Origin: Phytoseiulus persimilis
Taxonomy: Eukaryota; Arthropoda; Arachnida; Mesostigmata; Phytoseiidae
Direction of reading: 5' to 3'
Assembly: GCA_037576195.1 (NCBI GenBank)
Contig: CM075103.1
Coordinates: 35,114,723 to 35,178,722 of the forward strand
DNA: 64,000 nucleotides
Made by a program: the position numbers and the translations under genes. Under the pieces are notes generated by a model that had not been told where the DNA came from, ran no database searches, and worked only from the letters and a program-made list of their open reading frames with translations. Shown piece after piece: positions 42,499 through 54,540 of this stretch (its first letter is position 1; each line of letters opens with the position of its first letter).

Positions 42499-45400
42499 GT
42501 TCGAAAGTAATTGTCAGATTGGTCTCAGAATCATCCCTCCAGAGTTGGAGAGTAATGGTCAGATTGATCTCGGAATCATCCCTCGAGAGTTGGAGAGTAA
42601 TGGCCGGATTGGTCTCAGAATCATCCCTCCAGAGTTGGAGAGTAATGGTCAGATCAGTCTCGGAGTCATCCCTCACGAGTTGAAAAGTAATGGCCGGATT
42701 GGTCTCAGAATCATCCCCCCAGAGTTGGAGAGTAATGGTCAGATTGATCTCGGAATCTTCCCTCCAGAGTTGGAGAGTAATGTTCAGATCAGTCTCGGAA
42801 TCATCCCTCACGAGTTGGAAAGTAATGGCCGGATTGGTCTCAGAATCATCCCTCCAGAGTTGGAGAGTAATGGTCAGATTGGTCTTAGAATCATCCCTCC
42901 AGAGTTGGAGAGTAATGGTCAGATTGATCTCGGAATCTTCCCTCCAGAGTTGGAAAGTATTGGTCAGATTGGTCTCGGAATCATCCCTCCAGAGTTGGAA
43001 AGTAGTGGTCAGATTGGTCCCGGAATCACCCCTTCAGAGTTGGAAAGTGATGGTCAGATCAGTCTCAGAATCATCCCTCCAGAGTTGGAGAGTAATGGTC
43101 AGATCAGTCTCGGAATCATCCCTCCAGAGTTGGAAAGTAGTGGTCAGATTGAGCTCGGAATCATCCCTCGAGAGTTGGAGAGTAATGGCCGGATTGGTCT
43201 CAGAATCATCCCCCCAGAGTTGGAGAGTAATGGTCAGATTGATCTCAGAATCTTCCCTCCAGAGTTGGAAAGTGATGTTCAGATTGATCTCAGAATCATC
43301 CCTCCAGAGTTGGAAAGTAATGGTCAGATCAGTCTCAGAATCATCCCTCCAGAGTTGGAAAGTGATGGTCAGATCAGTCTCAGAATCATCCCTCAAGAGT
43401 TGGAAAGTGATGATCAGATTGATCTCGGAATCATCCCTCCAGAGTTGGAAAGTAGTGGTCAGATTGGTCCCGGAATCACCCCTCCAGAGCTGGAAAGTGA
43501 TGGTCAGATCAGTCACAGAATCATCCCTCAAGAGTTGGAAAGTGATGATCAGATTGATCTCGGAATCATCCCTCCAGAGTTGGAAAGTATTGGTCAGATT
43601 GGTCTCGGAATCATCCCTCCAGAGTTGGAGAGTAATGGTCAGATTGGTCTTAGAATCATCCCTCCAGAGTTGGAGAGTAATGGTCAGATTGATCTCGGAA
43701 TCTTCCCTCCAGAGTTGGAAAGTATTGGTCAGATTGGTCTCGGAATCATCCCTCCAGAGTTGGAAAGTAGTGGTCAGATTGGTCCCGGAATCACCCCTTC
43801 AGAGTTGGAAAGTGATGGTCAGATCAGTCTCAGAATCATCCCTCCAGAGTTGGAGAGTAATGGTCAGATCAGTCTCGGAATCATCCCTCCAGAGTTGGAA
43901 AGGAGTGGTCAGATTGAGCTCGGAATCATCCCTCGAGAGTTGGAGAGTAATGGCCGGATTGGTCTCAGAATCATCCCCCCAGAGTTGGAGAGTAGTGGTC
44001 AGATTGAGCTCGGAATCTTCCCTCCAGAGTTGGAAAGTGATGGTCAGATCAGTCTCAGAATCATCCCTCCAGAGTTGGAAAGTGATGGTCAGATCAGTCT
44101 CAGAATCATCCCTCAAGAGTTGGAAAGTGATGATCAGATTGATCTCGGAATCATCCCTCCAGAGTTGGAAAGTAGTGGTCAGATTGGTCCCGGAATCACC
44201 CCTCCAGAGCTGGAAAGTGATGGTCAGATCAGTCACAGAATCATCCCTCAAGAGTTGGAAAGTGATGATCAGATTGATCTCGGAATCATCCCTCCAGAGT
44301 TGGAAAGTATTGGTCAGATTGGTCTCGGAATCATCCCTCCAGAGTTGGAAAGTAGTGGTCAGATTGGTCCCGGAATCACCCCTTCAGAGCTGGAAAGTGA
44401 TGGTCAGATCACTCACGGAATCATCCCTCTAGAGTGGGAAAGTGATGGTCAGATTGCTTTCGGAATCACCCCTCCAGAGTTGGAAAGTATTGGTCAGATT
44501 GGTCTCGGAATCATCCCTCCAGAGTTGGAAAGTAGTGGTCAGATTGGTCCCGGAATCACCCCTTCAGAGCTGGAAAGTGATGGTCAGATCACTCACGGAA
44601 TCATCCCTCTAGAGTGGGAAAGTGATGGTCAGATTGCTTTCGGAATCACCCCTCCAGACATGAAGAAGTATGGTCAGATTAGTCTCGGAATCATCCCTCC
44701 AGAGTTGGAAAGTAGTGGTCAGATTGAGCTCGGAATCATCCCTCGAGAGTTGGAGAGTAATGGCCGGATTGGTCTCAGAATCATCCCCCCAGAGTTGGAG
44801 AGTAATGGTCAGATTGATCTCGGAATCTTCCCTCCAGAGTTGGAAAGTGATGTTCAGATTGATCTCAGAATCATCCCTCCAGAGTTGGAAAGTAATGGTC
44901 AGATCAGTCTCAGAATCATCCCTCCAGAGTTGGAAAGTGATGGTCAGATCAGTCTCAGAATCATCCCTCAAGAGTTGGAAAGTGATGATCAGATTGATCT
45001 CGGAATCATCCCTCCAGAGTTGGAAAGTAGTGGTCAGATTGGTCCCGGAATCACCCCTTCAGAGCTGGAAAGTGATGGTCAGATCACTCACGGAATCATC
45101 CCTCTAGAGTGGGAAAGTGATGGTCAGATTGCTTTCGGAATCACCCCTCCAGAGTTGGAAAGTATTGGTCAGATTGGTCTCGGAATCATCCCTCCAGAGT
45201 TGGAAAGTAGTGGTCAGATTGGTCCCGGAATCACCCCTTCAGAGCTGGAAAGTGATGGTCAGATCACTCACGGAATCATCCCTCTAGAGTGGGAAAGTGA
45301 TGGTCAGATTGCTTTCGGAATCACCCCTCCAGACATGAAGAAGTATGGTCAGATTAGTCTCGGAATCATCCCTCCAGAGTTGGAAAGTAGTGGTCAGATT

Positions 45401-48400
45401 GAGCTCGGAATCATCCCTCGAGAGTTGGAGAGTAATGGCCGGATTGGTCTCAGAATCATCCCCCCAGAGTTGGAGAGTAATGGTCAGATTGATCTCGGAA
45501 TCTTCCCTCCAGAGTTGGAAAGTGATGTTCAGATTGATCTCAGAATCATCCCTCCAGAGTTGGAGAGTAATGGCCGGATTGGTCTCAGAATCATCCCTCC
45601 AGAGTTGGAGAGTAATGGTCAGATCAGTCTCGGAGTCATCCCTCACGAGTTGAAAAGTAATGGCCGGATTGGTCTCAGAATCATCCCCCCAGAGTTGGAG
45701 AGTAATGGTCAGATTGATCTCGGAATCTTCCCTCCAGAGTTGGAGAGTAATGTTCAGATCAGTCTCGGAATCATCCCTCACGAGTTGGAAAGTAATGGCC
45801 GGATTGGTCTCAGAATCATCCCTCCAGAGTTGGAGAGTAATGGTCAGATTGGTCTTAGAATCATCCCTCCAGAGTTGGAGAGTAATGGTCAGATTGATCT
45901 CGGAATCTTCCCTCCAGAGTTGGAAAGTATTGGTCAGATTGGTCTCGGAATCATCCCTCCAGAGTTGGAAAGTAGTGGTCAGATTGGTCCCGGAATCACC
46001 CCTTCAGAGTTGGAAAGTGATGGTCAGATCAGTCTCAGAATCATCCCTCCAGAGTTGGAGAGTAATGGTCAGATCAGTCTCGGAATCATCCCTCCAGAGT
46101 TGGAAAGTAGTGGTCAGATTGAGCTCGGAATCATCCCTCGAGAGTTGGAGAGTAATGGCCGGATTGGTCTCAGAATCATCCCCCCAGAGTTGGAGAGTAA
46201 TGGTCAGATTGATCTCAGAATCTTCCCTCCAGAGTTGGAAAGTGATGTTCAGATTGATCTCAGAATCATCCCTCCAGAGTTGGAAAGTAATGGTCAGATC
46301 AGTCTCAGAATCATCCCTCCAGAGTTGGAAAGTGATGGTCAGATCAGTCTCAGAATCATCCCTCAAGAGTTGGAAAGTGATGATCAGATTGATCTCGGAA
46401 TCATCCCTCCAGAGTTGGAAAGTAGTGGTCAGATTGGTCCCGGAATCACCCCTCCAGAGCTGGAAAGTGATGGTCAGATCAGTCACAGAATCATCCCTCA
46501 AGAGTTGGAAAGTGATGATCAGATTGATCTCGGAATCATCCCTCCAGAGTTGGAAAGTATTGGTCAGATTGGTCTCGGAATCATCCCTCCAGAGTTGGAG
46601 AGTAATGGTCAGATTGGTCTTAGAATCATCCCTCCAGAGTTGGAGAGTAATGGTCAGATTGATCTCGGAATCTTCCCTCCAGAGTTGGAAAGTATTGGTC
46701 AGATTGGTCTCGGAATCATCCCTCCAGAGTTGGAAAGTAGTGGTCAGATTGGTCCCGGAATCACCCCTTCAGAGTTGGAAAGTGATGGTCAGATCAGTCT
46801 CAGAATCATCCCTCCAGAGTTGGAGAGTAATGGTCAGATCAGTCTCGGAATCATCCCTCCAGAGTTGGAAAGGAGTGGTCAGATTGAGCTCGGAATCATC
46901 CCTCGAGAGTTGGAGAGTAATGGCCGGATTGGTCTCAGAATCATCCCCCCAGAGTTGGAGAGTAGTGGTCAGATTGAGCTCGGAATCTTCCCTCCAGAGT
47001 TGGAAAGTGATGGTCAGATCAGTCTCAGAATCATCCCTCCAGAGTTGGAAAGTGATGGTCAGATCAGTCTCAGAATCATCCCTCAAGAGTTGGAAAGTGA
47101 TGATCAGATTGATCTCGGAATCATCCCTCCAGAGTTGGAAAGTAGTGGTCAGATTGGTCCCGGAATCACCCCTCCAGAGCTGGAAAGTGATGGTCAGATC
47201 AGTCACAGAATCATCCCTCAAGAGTTGGAAAGTGATGATCAGATTGATCTCGGAATCATCCCTCCAGAGTTGGAAAGTATTGGTCAGATTGGTCTCGGAA
47301 TCATCCCTCCAGAGTTGGAAAGTAGTGGTCAGATTGGTCCCGGAATCACCCCTTCAGAGCTGGAAAGTGATGGTCAGATCACTCACGGAATCATCCCTCT
47401 AGAGTGGGAAAGTGATGGTCAGATTGCTTTCGGAATCACCCCTCCAGAGTTGGAAAGTATTGGTCAGATTGGTCTCGGAATCATCCCTCCAGAGTTGGAA
47501 AGTAGTGGTCAGATTGGTCCCGGAATCACCCCTTCAGAGCTGGAAAGTGATGGTCAGATCACTCACGGAATCATCCCTCTAGAGTGGGAAAGTGATGGTC
47601 AGATTGCTTTCGGAATCACCCCTCCAGACATGAAGAAGTATGGTCAGATTAGTCTCGGAATCATCCCTCCAGAGTTGGAAAGTAGTGGTCAGATTGAGCT
47701 CGGAATCATCCCTCGAGAGTTGGAGAGTAATGGCCGGATTGGTCTCAGAATCATCCCCCCAGAGTTGGAGAGTAATGGTCAGATTGATCTCGGAATCTTC
47801 CCTCCAGAGTTGGAAAGTGATGTTCAGATTGATCTCAGAATCATCCCTCCAGAGTTGGAAAGTAATGGTCAGATCAGTCTCAGAATCATCCCTCCAGAGT
47901 TGGAAAGTGATGGTCAGATCAGTCTCAGAATCATCCCTCAAGAGTTGGAAAGTGATGATCAGATTGATCTCGGAATCATCCCTCCAGAGTTGGAAAGTAG
48001 TGGTCAGATTGGTCCCGGAATCACCCCTTCAGAGCTGGAAAGTGATGGTCAGATCACTCACGGAATCATCCCTCTAGAGTGGGAAAGTGATGGTCAGATT
48101 GCTTTCGGAATCACCCCTCCAGAGTTGGAAAGTATTGGTCAGATTGGTCTCGGAATCATCCCTCCAGAGTTGGAAAGTAGTGGTCAGATTGGTCCCGGAA
48201 TCACCCCTTCAGAGCTGGAAAGTGATGGTCAGATCACTCACGGAATCATCCCTCTAGAGTGGGAAAGTGATGGTCAGATTGCTTTCGGAATCACCCCTCC
48301 AGACATGAAGAAGTATGGTCAGATTAGTCTCGGAATCATCCCTCCAGAGTTGGAAAGTAGTGGTCAGATTGAGCTCGGAATCATCCCTCGAGAGTTGGAG

Positions 48401-51400
48401 AGTAATGGCCGGATTGGTCTCAGAATCATCCCCCCAGAGTTGGAGAGTAATGGTCAGATTGATCTCGGAATCTTCCCTCCAGAGTTGGAAAGTGATGTTC
48501 AGATTGATCTCAGAATCATCCCTCCAGAGTTGGAAAGTAATGGTCAGATCAGTCTCAGAATCATCCCTCCAGAGTTGGAAAGTGATGGTCAGATCAGTCT
48601 CAGAATCATCCCTCAAGAGTTGGAAAGTGATGATCAGATTGATCTCGGAATCATCCCTCCAGAGTTGGAAAGTAGTGGTCAGATTGGTCCCGGAATCACC
48701 CCTCCAGAGCTGGAAAGTGATGGTCAGATCAGTCACAGAATCATCCCTCAAGAGTTGGAAAGTGATGATCAGATTGATCTCGGAATCATCCCTCCAGAGT
48801 TGGAAAGTATTGGTCAGATTGGTCTCGGAATCATCCCTCCAGAGTTGGAAAGTAGTGGTCAGATTGGTCCCGGAATCACCCCTTCAGAGCTGGAAAGTGA
48901 TGGTCAGATCACTCACGGAATCATCCCTCTAGAGTGGGAAAGTGATGGTCAGATTGCTTTCGGAATCACCCCTCCAGACATGAAGAAGTATGGTCAGATT
49001 AGTCTCGGAATCACCCCTCCAGAGATGGAAAGTAGTGGTCAGATTGGTCCCGGAATGACCCCTCCAGAGTTGGAATGTGATGATCAGATTTGGCTCAGAA
49101 TCATCCCTCCAGAGTTGCAAAGTAATGGTCAGATCAGTCTCGGAATTACCCATCCGAGTTTGAAAGTGATAGTCAGATCAGTCTCGGAATTACCCCTCCA
49201 GAGTTTGAAAGCGATGTTCAGATTGGTCTCAGAATCACCCCTCCAGAGTTGGGATGTGATGATCAGATTTGGCTCAGAATCATCCCTCCAGAGTTGGGAA
49301 GAAGTGGCCGGATTTGTCTCGGAATCACCCCTCCAGAGTTTGAAAGTGATGGTCAGATCAGTCTCGGAATTGCCCCTCCAGAGTTTGAAAGCGATGTTCA
49401 GATTGGTCTCAGAATCATCCCTCCAGAGTGGGAAAGTGATGTTCAGATTGGTCTCGGAATCATCCCTTCAGAGTTGGAAAGTAATGGTCAGATTGGTCTC
49501 AGAATCACCCCTCCAGAGCTGGAAAGTGATGGTCAGATCAGTCACAGAATCATCCCTCAAGAGTTGGAAAGTGATGATCAGATTGGTCTCAGAATCATCC
49601 CTCCAGAGTGGGAAAGTGATGTTCAGATTGGTCTCGGAATCACCCCTCCAGAGTTGGAAAGTAGTGGTCAGATTGGTCCCGGAATCACCCCTCGAGAGTT
49701 GGAAAGTAGTGGTCAGATTGGTCCCGGAATCACCCCTCCAGAAGTGGAGAGTGATGGTCAGATTGCTTTCGGAATCACCCCTCCAGACATGAAGAAGTAT
49801 GGTCAGATTAGTCTCGGAATCACCCCTCCAGAGATGGAAAGTAGTGGTCAGATTGGTCCCGGAATGACCCCTCCAGAGTTGGAATGTGATGATCAGATTT
49901 GGCTCAGAATCATCCCTCCAGAGTTGCAAAGTAATGGTCAGATCAGTCTCGGAATTACCCATCCGAGTTTGAAAGTGATAGTCAGATCAGTCTCGGAATT
50001 ACCCCTCCAGAGTTTGAAAGCGATGTTCAGATTGGTCTCAGAATCACCCCTCCAGAGTTGGGATGTGATGATCAGATTTGGCTCAGAATCATCCCTCCAG
50101 AGTTGGGAAGAAGTGGCCGGATTTGTCTCGGAATCACCCCTCCAGAGTTGGAAAGTAGTGGTCAGATTGGTCCCGGAATCACCCCTCGAGAGTTGGAAAG
50201 TAGTGGTCAGATTGGTCCCGGAATCACCCCTCCAGAAGTGGAGAGTGATGGTCAGATTGCTTTCGGAATCACCCCTCCAGACATGAAGAAGTATGGTCAG
50301 ATTAGTCTCGGAATCACCCCTCCAGAGATGGAAAGTAGTGGTCAGATTGGTCCCGGAATCACCCCTCCAGAGTTGGAATGTGATGATCAGATTTGGCTCA
50401 GAATCATCCCTCCAGAGTTGCAAAGTAATGGTCAGATCAGTCTCGGAATTACCCATCCGAGTTTGAAAGTGATAGTCAGATCAGTCTCGGAATTACCCCT
50501 CCAGAGTTTGAAAGCGATGTTCAGATTGGTCTCAGAATCACCCCTCCAGAGTGGGAAAGTGATGTTCAGATTGGTCCCGGAATCACCCCTCGAGAGTTGG
50601 AAAGTAGTGGTCAGATTGGTCCCGGAATCACCCCTCCAGAAGTGGAGAGTGATGGTCAGATTGCTTTCGGAATCACCCCTCCAGACATGAAGAAGTATGG
50701 TCAGATTAGTCTCGGAATCACCCCTCCAGAGATGGAAAGTAGTGGTCAGATTGGTCCCGGAATCACCCCTCCAGAGTTGGAATGTGATGATCAGATTTGG
50801 CTCAGAATCATCCCTCCAGAGTTGGAAAGTAATGGTCAGATCAGTGTCGGAATTACCCCTCCAGAGTTTGAAAGTGATGTTCAGATTGGTCTCGGAATCA
50901 TCCCTCCAGAGTTGGAAAGTAGTGGTCAGATTGGTCCCGGAATCACCCCTCCAGAAGTGGAGAGTGATGGTCAGATTGCTTTCGGAATCACCCCTCCAGA
51001 CATGAAGAAGTATGGTCAGATTAGTCTCGGAATCACCCCTCCAGAGATGGAAAGTAGTGGTCAGATTGGTCCCGGAATGACCCCTCCAGAGTTGGAATGT
51101 GATGATCAGATTTGGCTCAGAATCATCCCTCCAGAGTTGCAAAGTAATGGTCAGATCAGTCTCGGAATTACCCATCCGAGTTTGAAAGTGATAGTCAGAT
51201 CAGTCTCGGAATTACCCCTCCAGAGTTTGAAAGCGATGTTCAGATTGGTCTCAGAATCACCCCTCCAGAGTTGGGATGTGATGATCAGATTTGGCTCAGA
51301 ATCATCCCTCCAGAGTTGGGAAGAAGTGGCCGGATTTGTCTCGGAATCACCCCTCCAGAGTTGGAAAGTAGTGGTCAGATTGGTCCCGGAATCACCCCTC

Positions 51401-52612
51401 GAGAGTTGGAAAGTAGTGGTCAGATTGGTCCCGGAATCACCCCTCCAGAAGTGGAGAGTGATGGTCAGATTGCTTTCGGAATCACCCCTCCAGACATGAA
51501 GAAGTATGGTCAGATTAGTCTCGGAATCACCCCTCCAGAGATGGAAAGTAGTGGTCAGATTGGTCCCGGAATCACCCCTCCAGAGTTGGAATGTGATGAT
51601 CAGATTTGGCTCAGAATCATCCCTCCAGAGTTGCAAAGTAATGGTCAGATCAGTCTCGGAATTACCCATCCGAGTTTGAAAGTGATAGTCAGATCAGTCT
51701 CGGAATTACCCCTCCAGAGTTTGAAAGCGATGTTCAGATTGGTCTCAGAATCACCCCTCCAGAGTGGGAAAGTGATGTTCAGATTGGTCCCGGAATCACC
51801 CCTCGAGAGTTGGAAAGTAGTGGTCAGATTGGTCCCGGAATCACCCCTCCAGAAGTGGAGAGTGATGGTCAGATTGCTTTCGGAATCACCCCTCCAGACA
51901 TGAAGAAGTATGGTCAGATTAGTCTCGGAATCACCCCTCCAGAGATGGAAAGTAGTGGTCAGATTGGTCCCGGAATCACCCCTCCAGAGTTGGAATGTGA
52001 TGATCAGATTTGGCTCAGAATCATCCCTCCAGAGTTGGAAAGTAATGGTCAGATCAGTGTCGGAATTACCCCTCCAGAGTTTGAAAGTGATGTTCAGATT
52101 GGTCTCGGAATCATCCCTCCAGAGTTGGAAAGTAATGGTCAGATTGGTCTCAGAATCACCCCTCCAGAGCTGGAAAGTGATGGTCAGATCAGTCACAGAA
52201 TCATCTCTCAAGAGTTGGAAAGTGATGATCAGATTGGTCTCAGAATCATCCCTCCAGAGTGGGAAAGTGATGTTCAGATTGGTCTCGGAATCACCCCTCC
52301 AGAGTTGGAAAGTAGTGGTCAGATTGGTCTCGGAATCACCCCTCGAGAACTGGAAAGTAGTGGTCAGATTGGTCCCGGAATCACCCCTACAGAAGTGGAG
52401 AGTGATGGTCAGATTGGTTTCGGAATCACCCCTCCAGACATGAAGAAGTATGGTCAGATTAGTCTCGGAATCACCCCTCCAGAGAGGGAAAGTAGTAGTC
52501 AGATTGGTCCCGGAATCACCCCTCCAGAGTTGGAATGTGATGATCAGATTTGGCTCAGAATCATCCCTCCAGAGTTGGAAAGTAATGGTCAGATGGGTCT
52601 CAGAATCATTCC
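42499..52612 (+). repeat. 45-bp minisatellite, array 5, right part (about 225 units, higher-order repeats)
   Basis: The largest array. Two adjacent higher-order copies of 2,970 bp (66 units) cover about 42590-45555 and 45560-48525. They are essentially identical over long stretches: 42690-44432 recurs at 45660-47402. Within each, a 765-bp (17-unit) shift is also seen. From about 49140 another organisation takes over, with periods of 809, 494 and 1,213 bp (about 49700-50920 and 50930-52130). These are multiples of 45 minus 1 or 2 because a 44-bp unit occurs at 49142, 49951, 50445, 51164 and 51658. One plus frame is open for 2,415 codons (42545-49792, GIIPPELESNGQIDL type). This follows from the 3n period and is not taken as a gene. 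Confidence 0.95.
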
Positions 52613-52620
52613 TCCATCCA

Positions 52621-54540
52621 TCACCCACAAAACTGGAATGAGCTCCGCTGAAAGATCTGAAACGCTTTTCGCATACAACTGCTGCTCTCGACTGGAGCTG
52701 AATCCGTCGGAGCTCCGCGGTCTGTTCTCCTGCGTCTGGAGCTGTGGACCGAGGACCGCCCTTCTTTCTTCTTTCTTTTCCTTGTGGGGGTTTCGGCGAA
52801 TGCCTGGTGCCCCGAAGAGCGACGCGAGGGACCTGAGAAGACATACGGGGACGATTGGTCACTAGAACCCACCCCTCCCTCCGTCCCATCTTGGCTGGCC
52901 TGGAGGACCATTTGTGATACCAAAGCCTTCCGCCTGGAATCCTCCAACCGTTTTCCTGCACGCGTTATTCTATCCAGGTACCCTATCCCTTCGTTCCGGG
53001 CGGCAACAGAGCCTAACATGTATCCAAGTGACTCTCTCACCTGCATGCCTCTGACTTCGGCTGAACTTTCGCTCCGGGCCTCTTGCAAGGCAGAACAATG
53101 CGAAACCGTGTGTTCCACTGGGTCCGGTATTCCAGCATCGCACAGAACGCAAGTTGTTGAATTCGCTTCCCCGATGCTGACCATGTAGGTTCGATCTCCG
53201 GCCGGGACAACTAAATTTCCTATGTGGTAAAAAGAGGATTTAATTTATATCGGAATTGAATCTGAACCATCTTAAGACTCAAGCCCACCGCCCGCAACGG
53301 GATTTGTGAGGCGACAAGGAGTGTTACTGAAGCAATACCGAAGACCATGCCGTGGCCGGTCAGAACCTGCGTAGCTTCGTAGGATAGCTCGCCGCTAGGG
53401 CGGTTGAACCACTCAACGAGGTCTGGGATCAAGCATATTGTCCATGCTCCCGTAAGCGCTTCCTCGAGTCTTACCAAGGTCCACTCCTCTTTCCATACAC
53501 GCATCGTTCCCTCTCGGGCGTGCATGAGGTCGAAGTCCTGAGCCATGTAGTGCGAGCTCCGTTACCCCGCCAGGAGGTCCCAAGGCAGCGTCCGAGCAAG
53601 CACCAGGAGGGCGTCCGTCGAGGCCGTCCGGTACGCTCGGCGTTCTCTGGTAGCCAGTGTCCGCTGGGCCGACCACAGGTTCATCTGGTTATGCCTCGTT
53701 CGCGGAGCCAAGTCGCTCCAAACGGACGCTGCGTACATGGCCATGCACTGATGCCAGCAATCTTCGGTTTTTCTCCGAGCACCCTCCGCAGCGCGGTGGG
53801 ATTCGTCCAAGGTTCAGGGAGAGCCGCTGCACTCCGAGGCAAATCTTGTTGATATGCGCGTTTCCGGTCAGTGCAGCGTCGAGGACAGTCCCGCGATATT
53901 TCGCTGACCTCCTGATGTCTACGAGGTGTCCACCCACTGCGAGGCCGCCAAAGGCGTGCGTCCGTTTCCGGCCTGACAGAAAGAAGGCCTCAGTCTTGGT
54001 AGGCGCGAGCTTCCAGGGTGGGGTTCATCCACTCTACCACCCGTGCACAAGCTCAATTCGCCCTCTCCTTTGGGCTGACCAGATCCCGTGCCGTAACCAG
54101 AAGTTCTCAACGTCTAGGAGTATGAGAAGTACAAAGTTCCTCGTCTCCAACGTGCCCTTTCCCCTCTCCACCCTGGCACTTTGCAGAACTGGTTCCAGAG
54201 CTCCAAGAGTTGACCTGCCCTTCCTGGAGCCATACTGCCTATCCGATAGAGCGCTCTTGGTGCCTATTTCGCGCTCGATTCTTTGAAGAATGATGTACTC
54301 GAAAATTTTGCCCAGAGCTTTGAGCAGGAATATGGGAGCTCCTACCGGCCGACAACACAGCTCTACAACCTGACGGAACCTGAAACCTGCGCTACCTCGA
54401 GCGAACCCTCTACGGAAAAATGAGGCTGCTCGGCGGAAGTCAAACAACCGGATATTCTCCCCGAGAGTTGCGATGGGGAGGAAGGCATCCCACTGAAGGT
54501 GGCGGCATCCCAAAACTCTCGACGCTATTATTTAAGTGTG
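52621..54540 (-). pseudogene. Decayed R1-clade LINE, ORF2 remnant
   Basis: Minus strand, broken into at least five frames. From the right: FLLKALGKIFEYIILQRI with SDRQYGSRKGRSTLGAL and FVLLILLDVENF (reverse transcriptase fingers). The palm with YADD is deleted, then come TEAFFLSGRKRTHAFGGLAV and RSAKYRGTVLDAALTGNAHI. Next are RRAYRTASTDALLVLARTLP (typical R1 segment), SYEATQVLTGHG, and finally CVLCDAGIPDPVEHTVSHC (Cys/His end). Its 3' end abuts the minisatellite at about 52615 without a visible poly-A. It is a different and older lineage than the LINE at 36509. Confidence 0.8.

Noticed and set aside
42690-44432. Long plus-strand frames of the SLQSWKVMVRLVSES type and minus-strand frames of the LWRDDSETNLTITFQ type
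   Set aside because: They are the other phases of the 45-bp minisatellite. Any stop-free unit gives a long frame because the period is a multiple of three. Frames break in other arrays and at the 44-bp unit.
821-52612. Repeat arrays as CRISPR
   Set aside because: Units are directly adjacent and all alike. There are no unique spacers, and the genome is eukaryotic.
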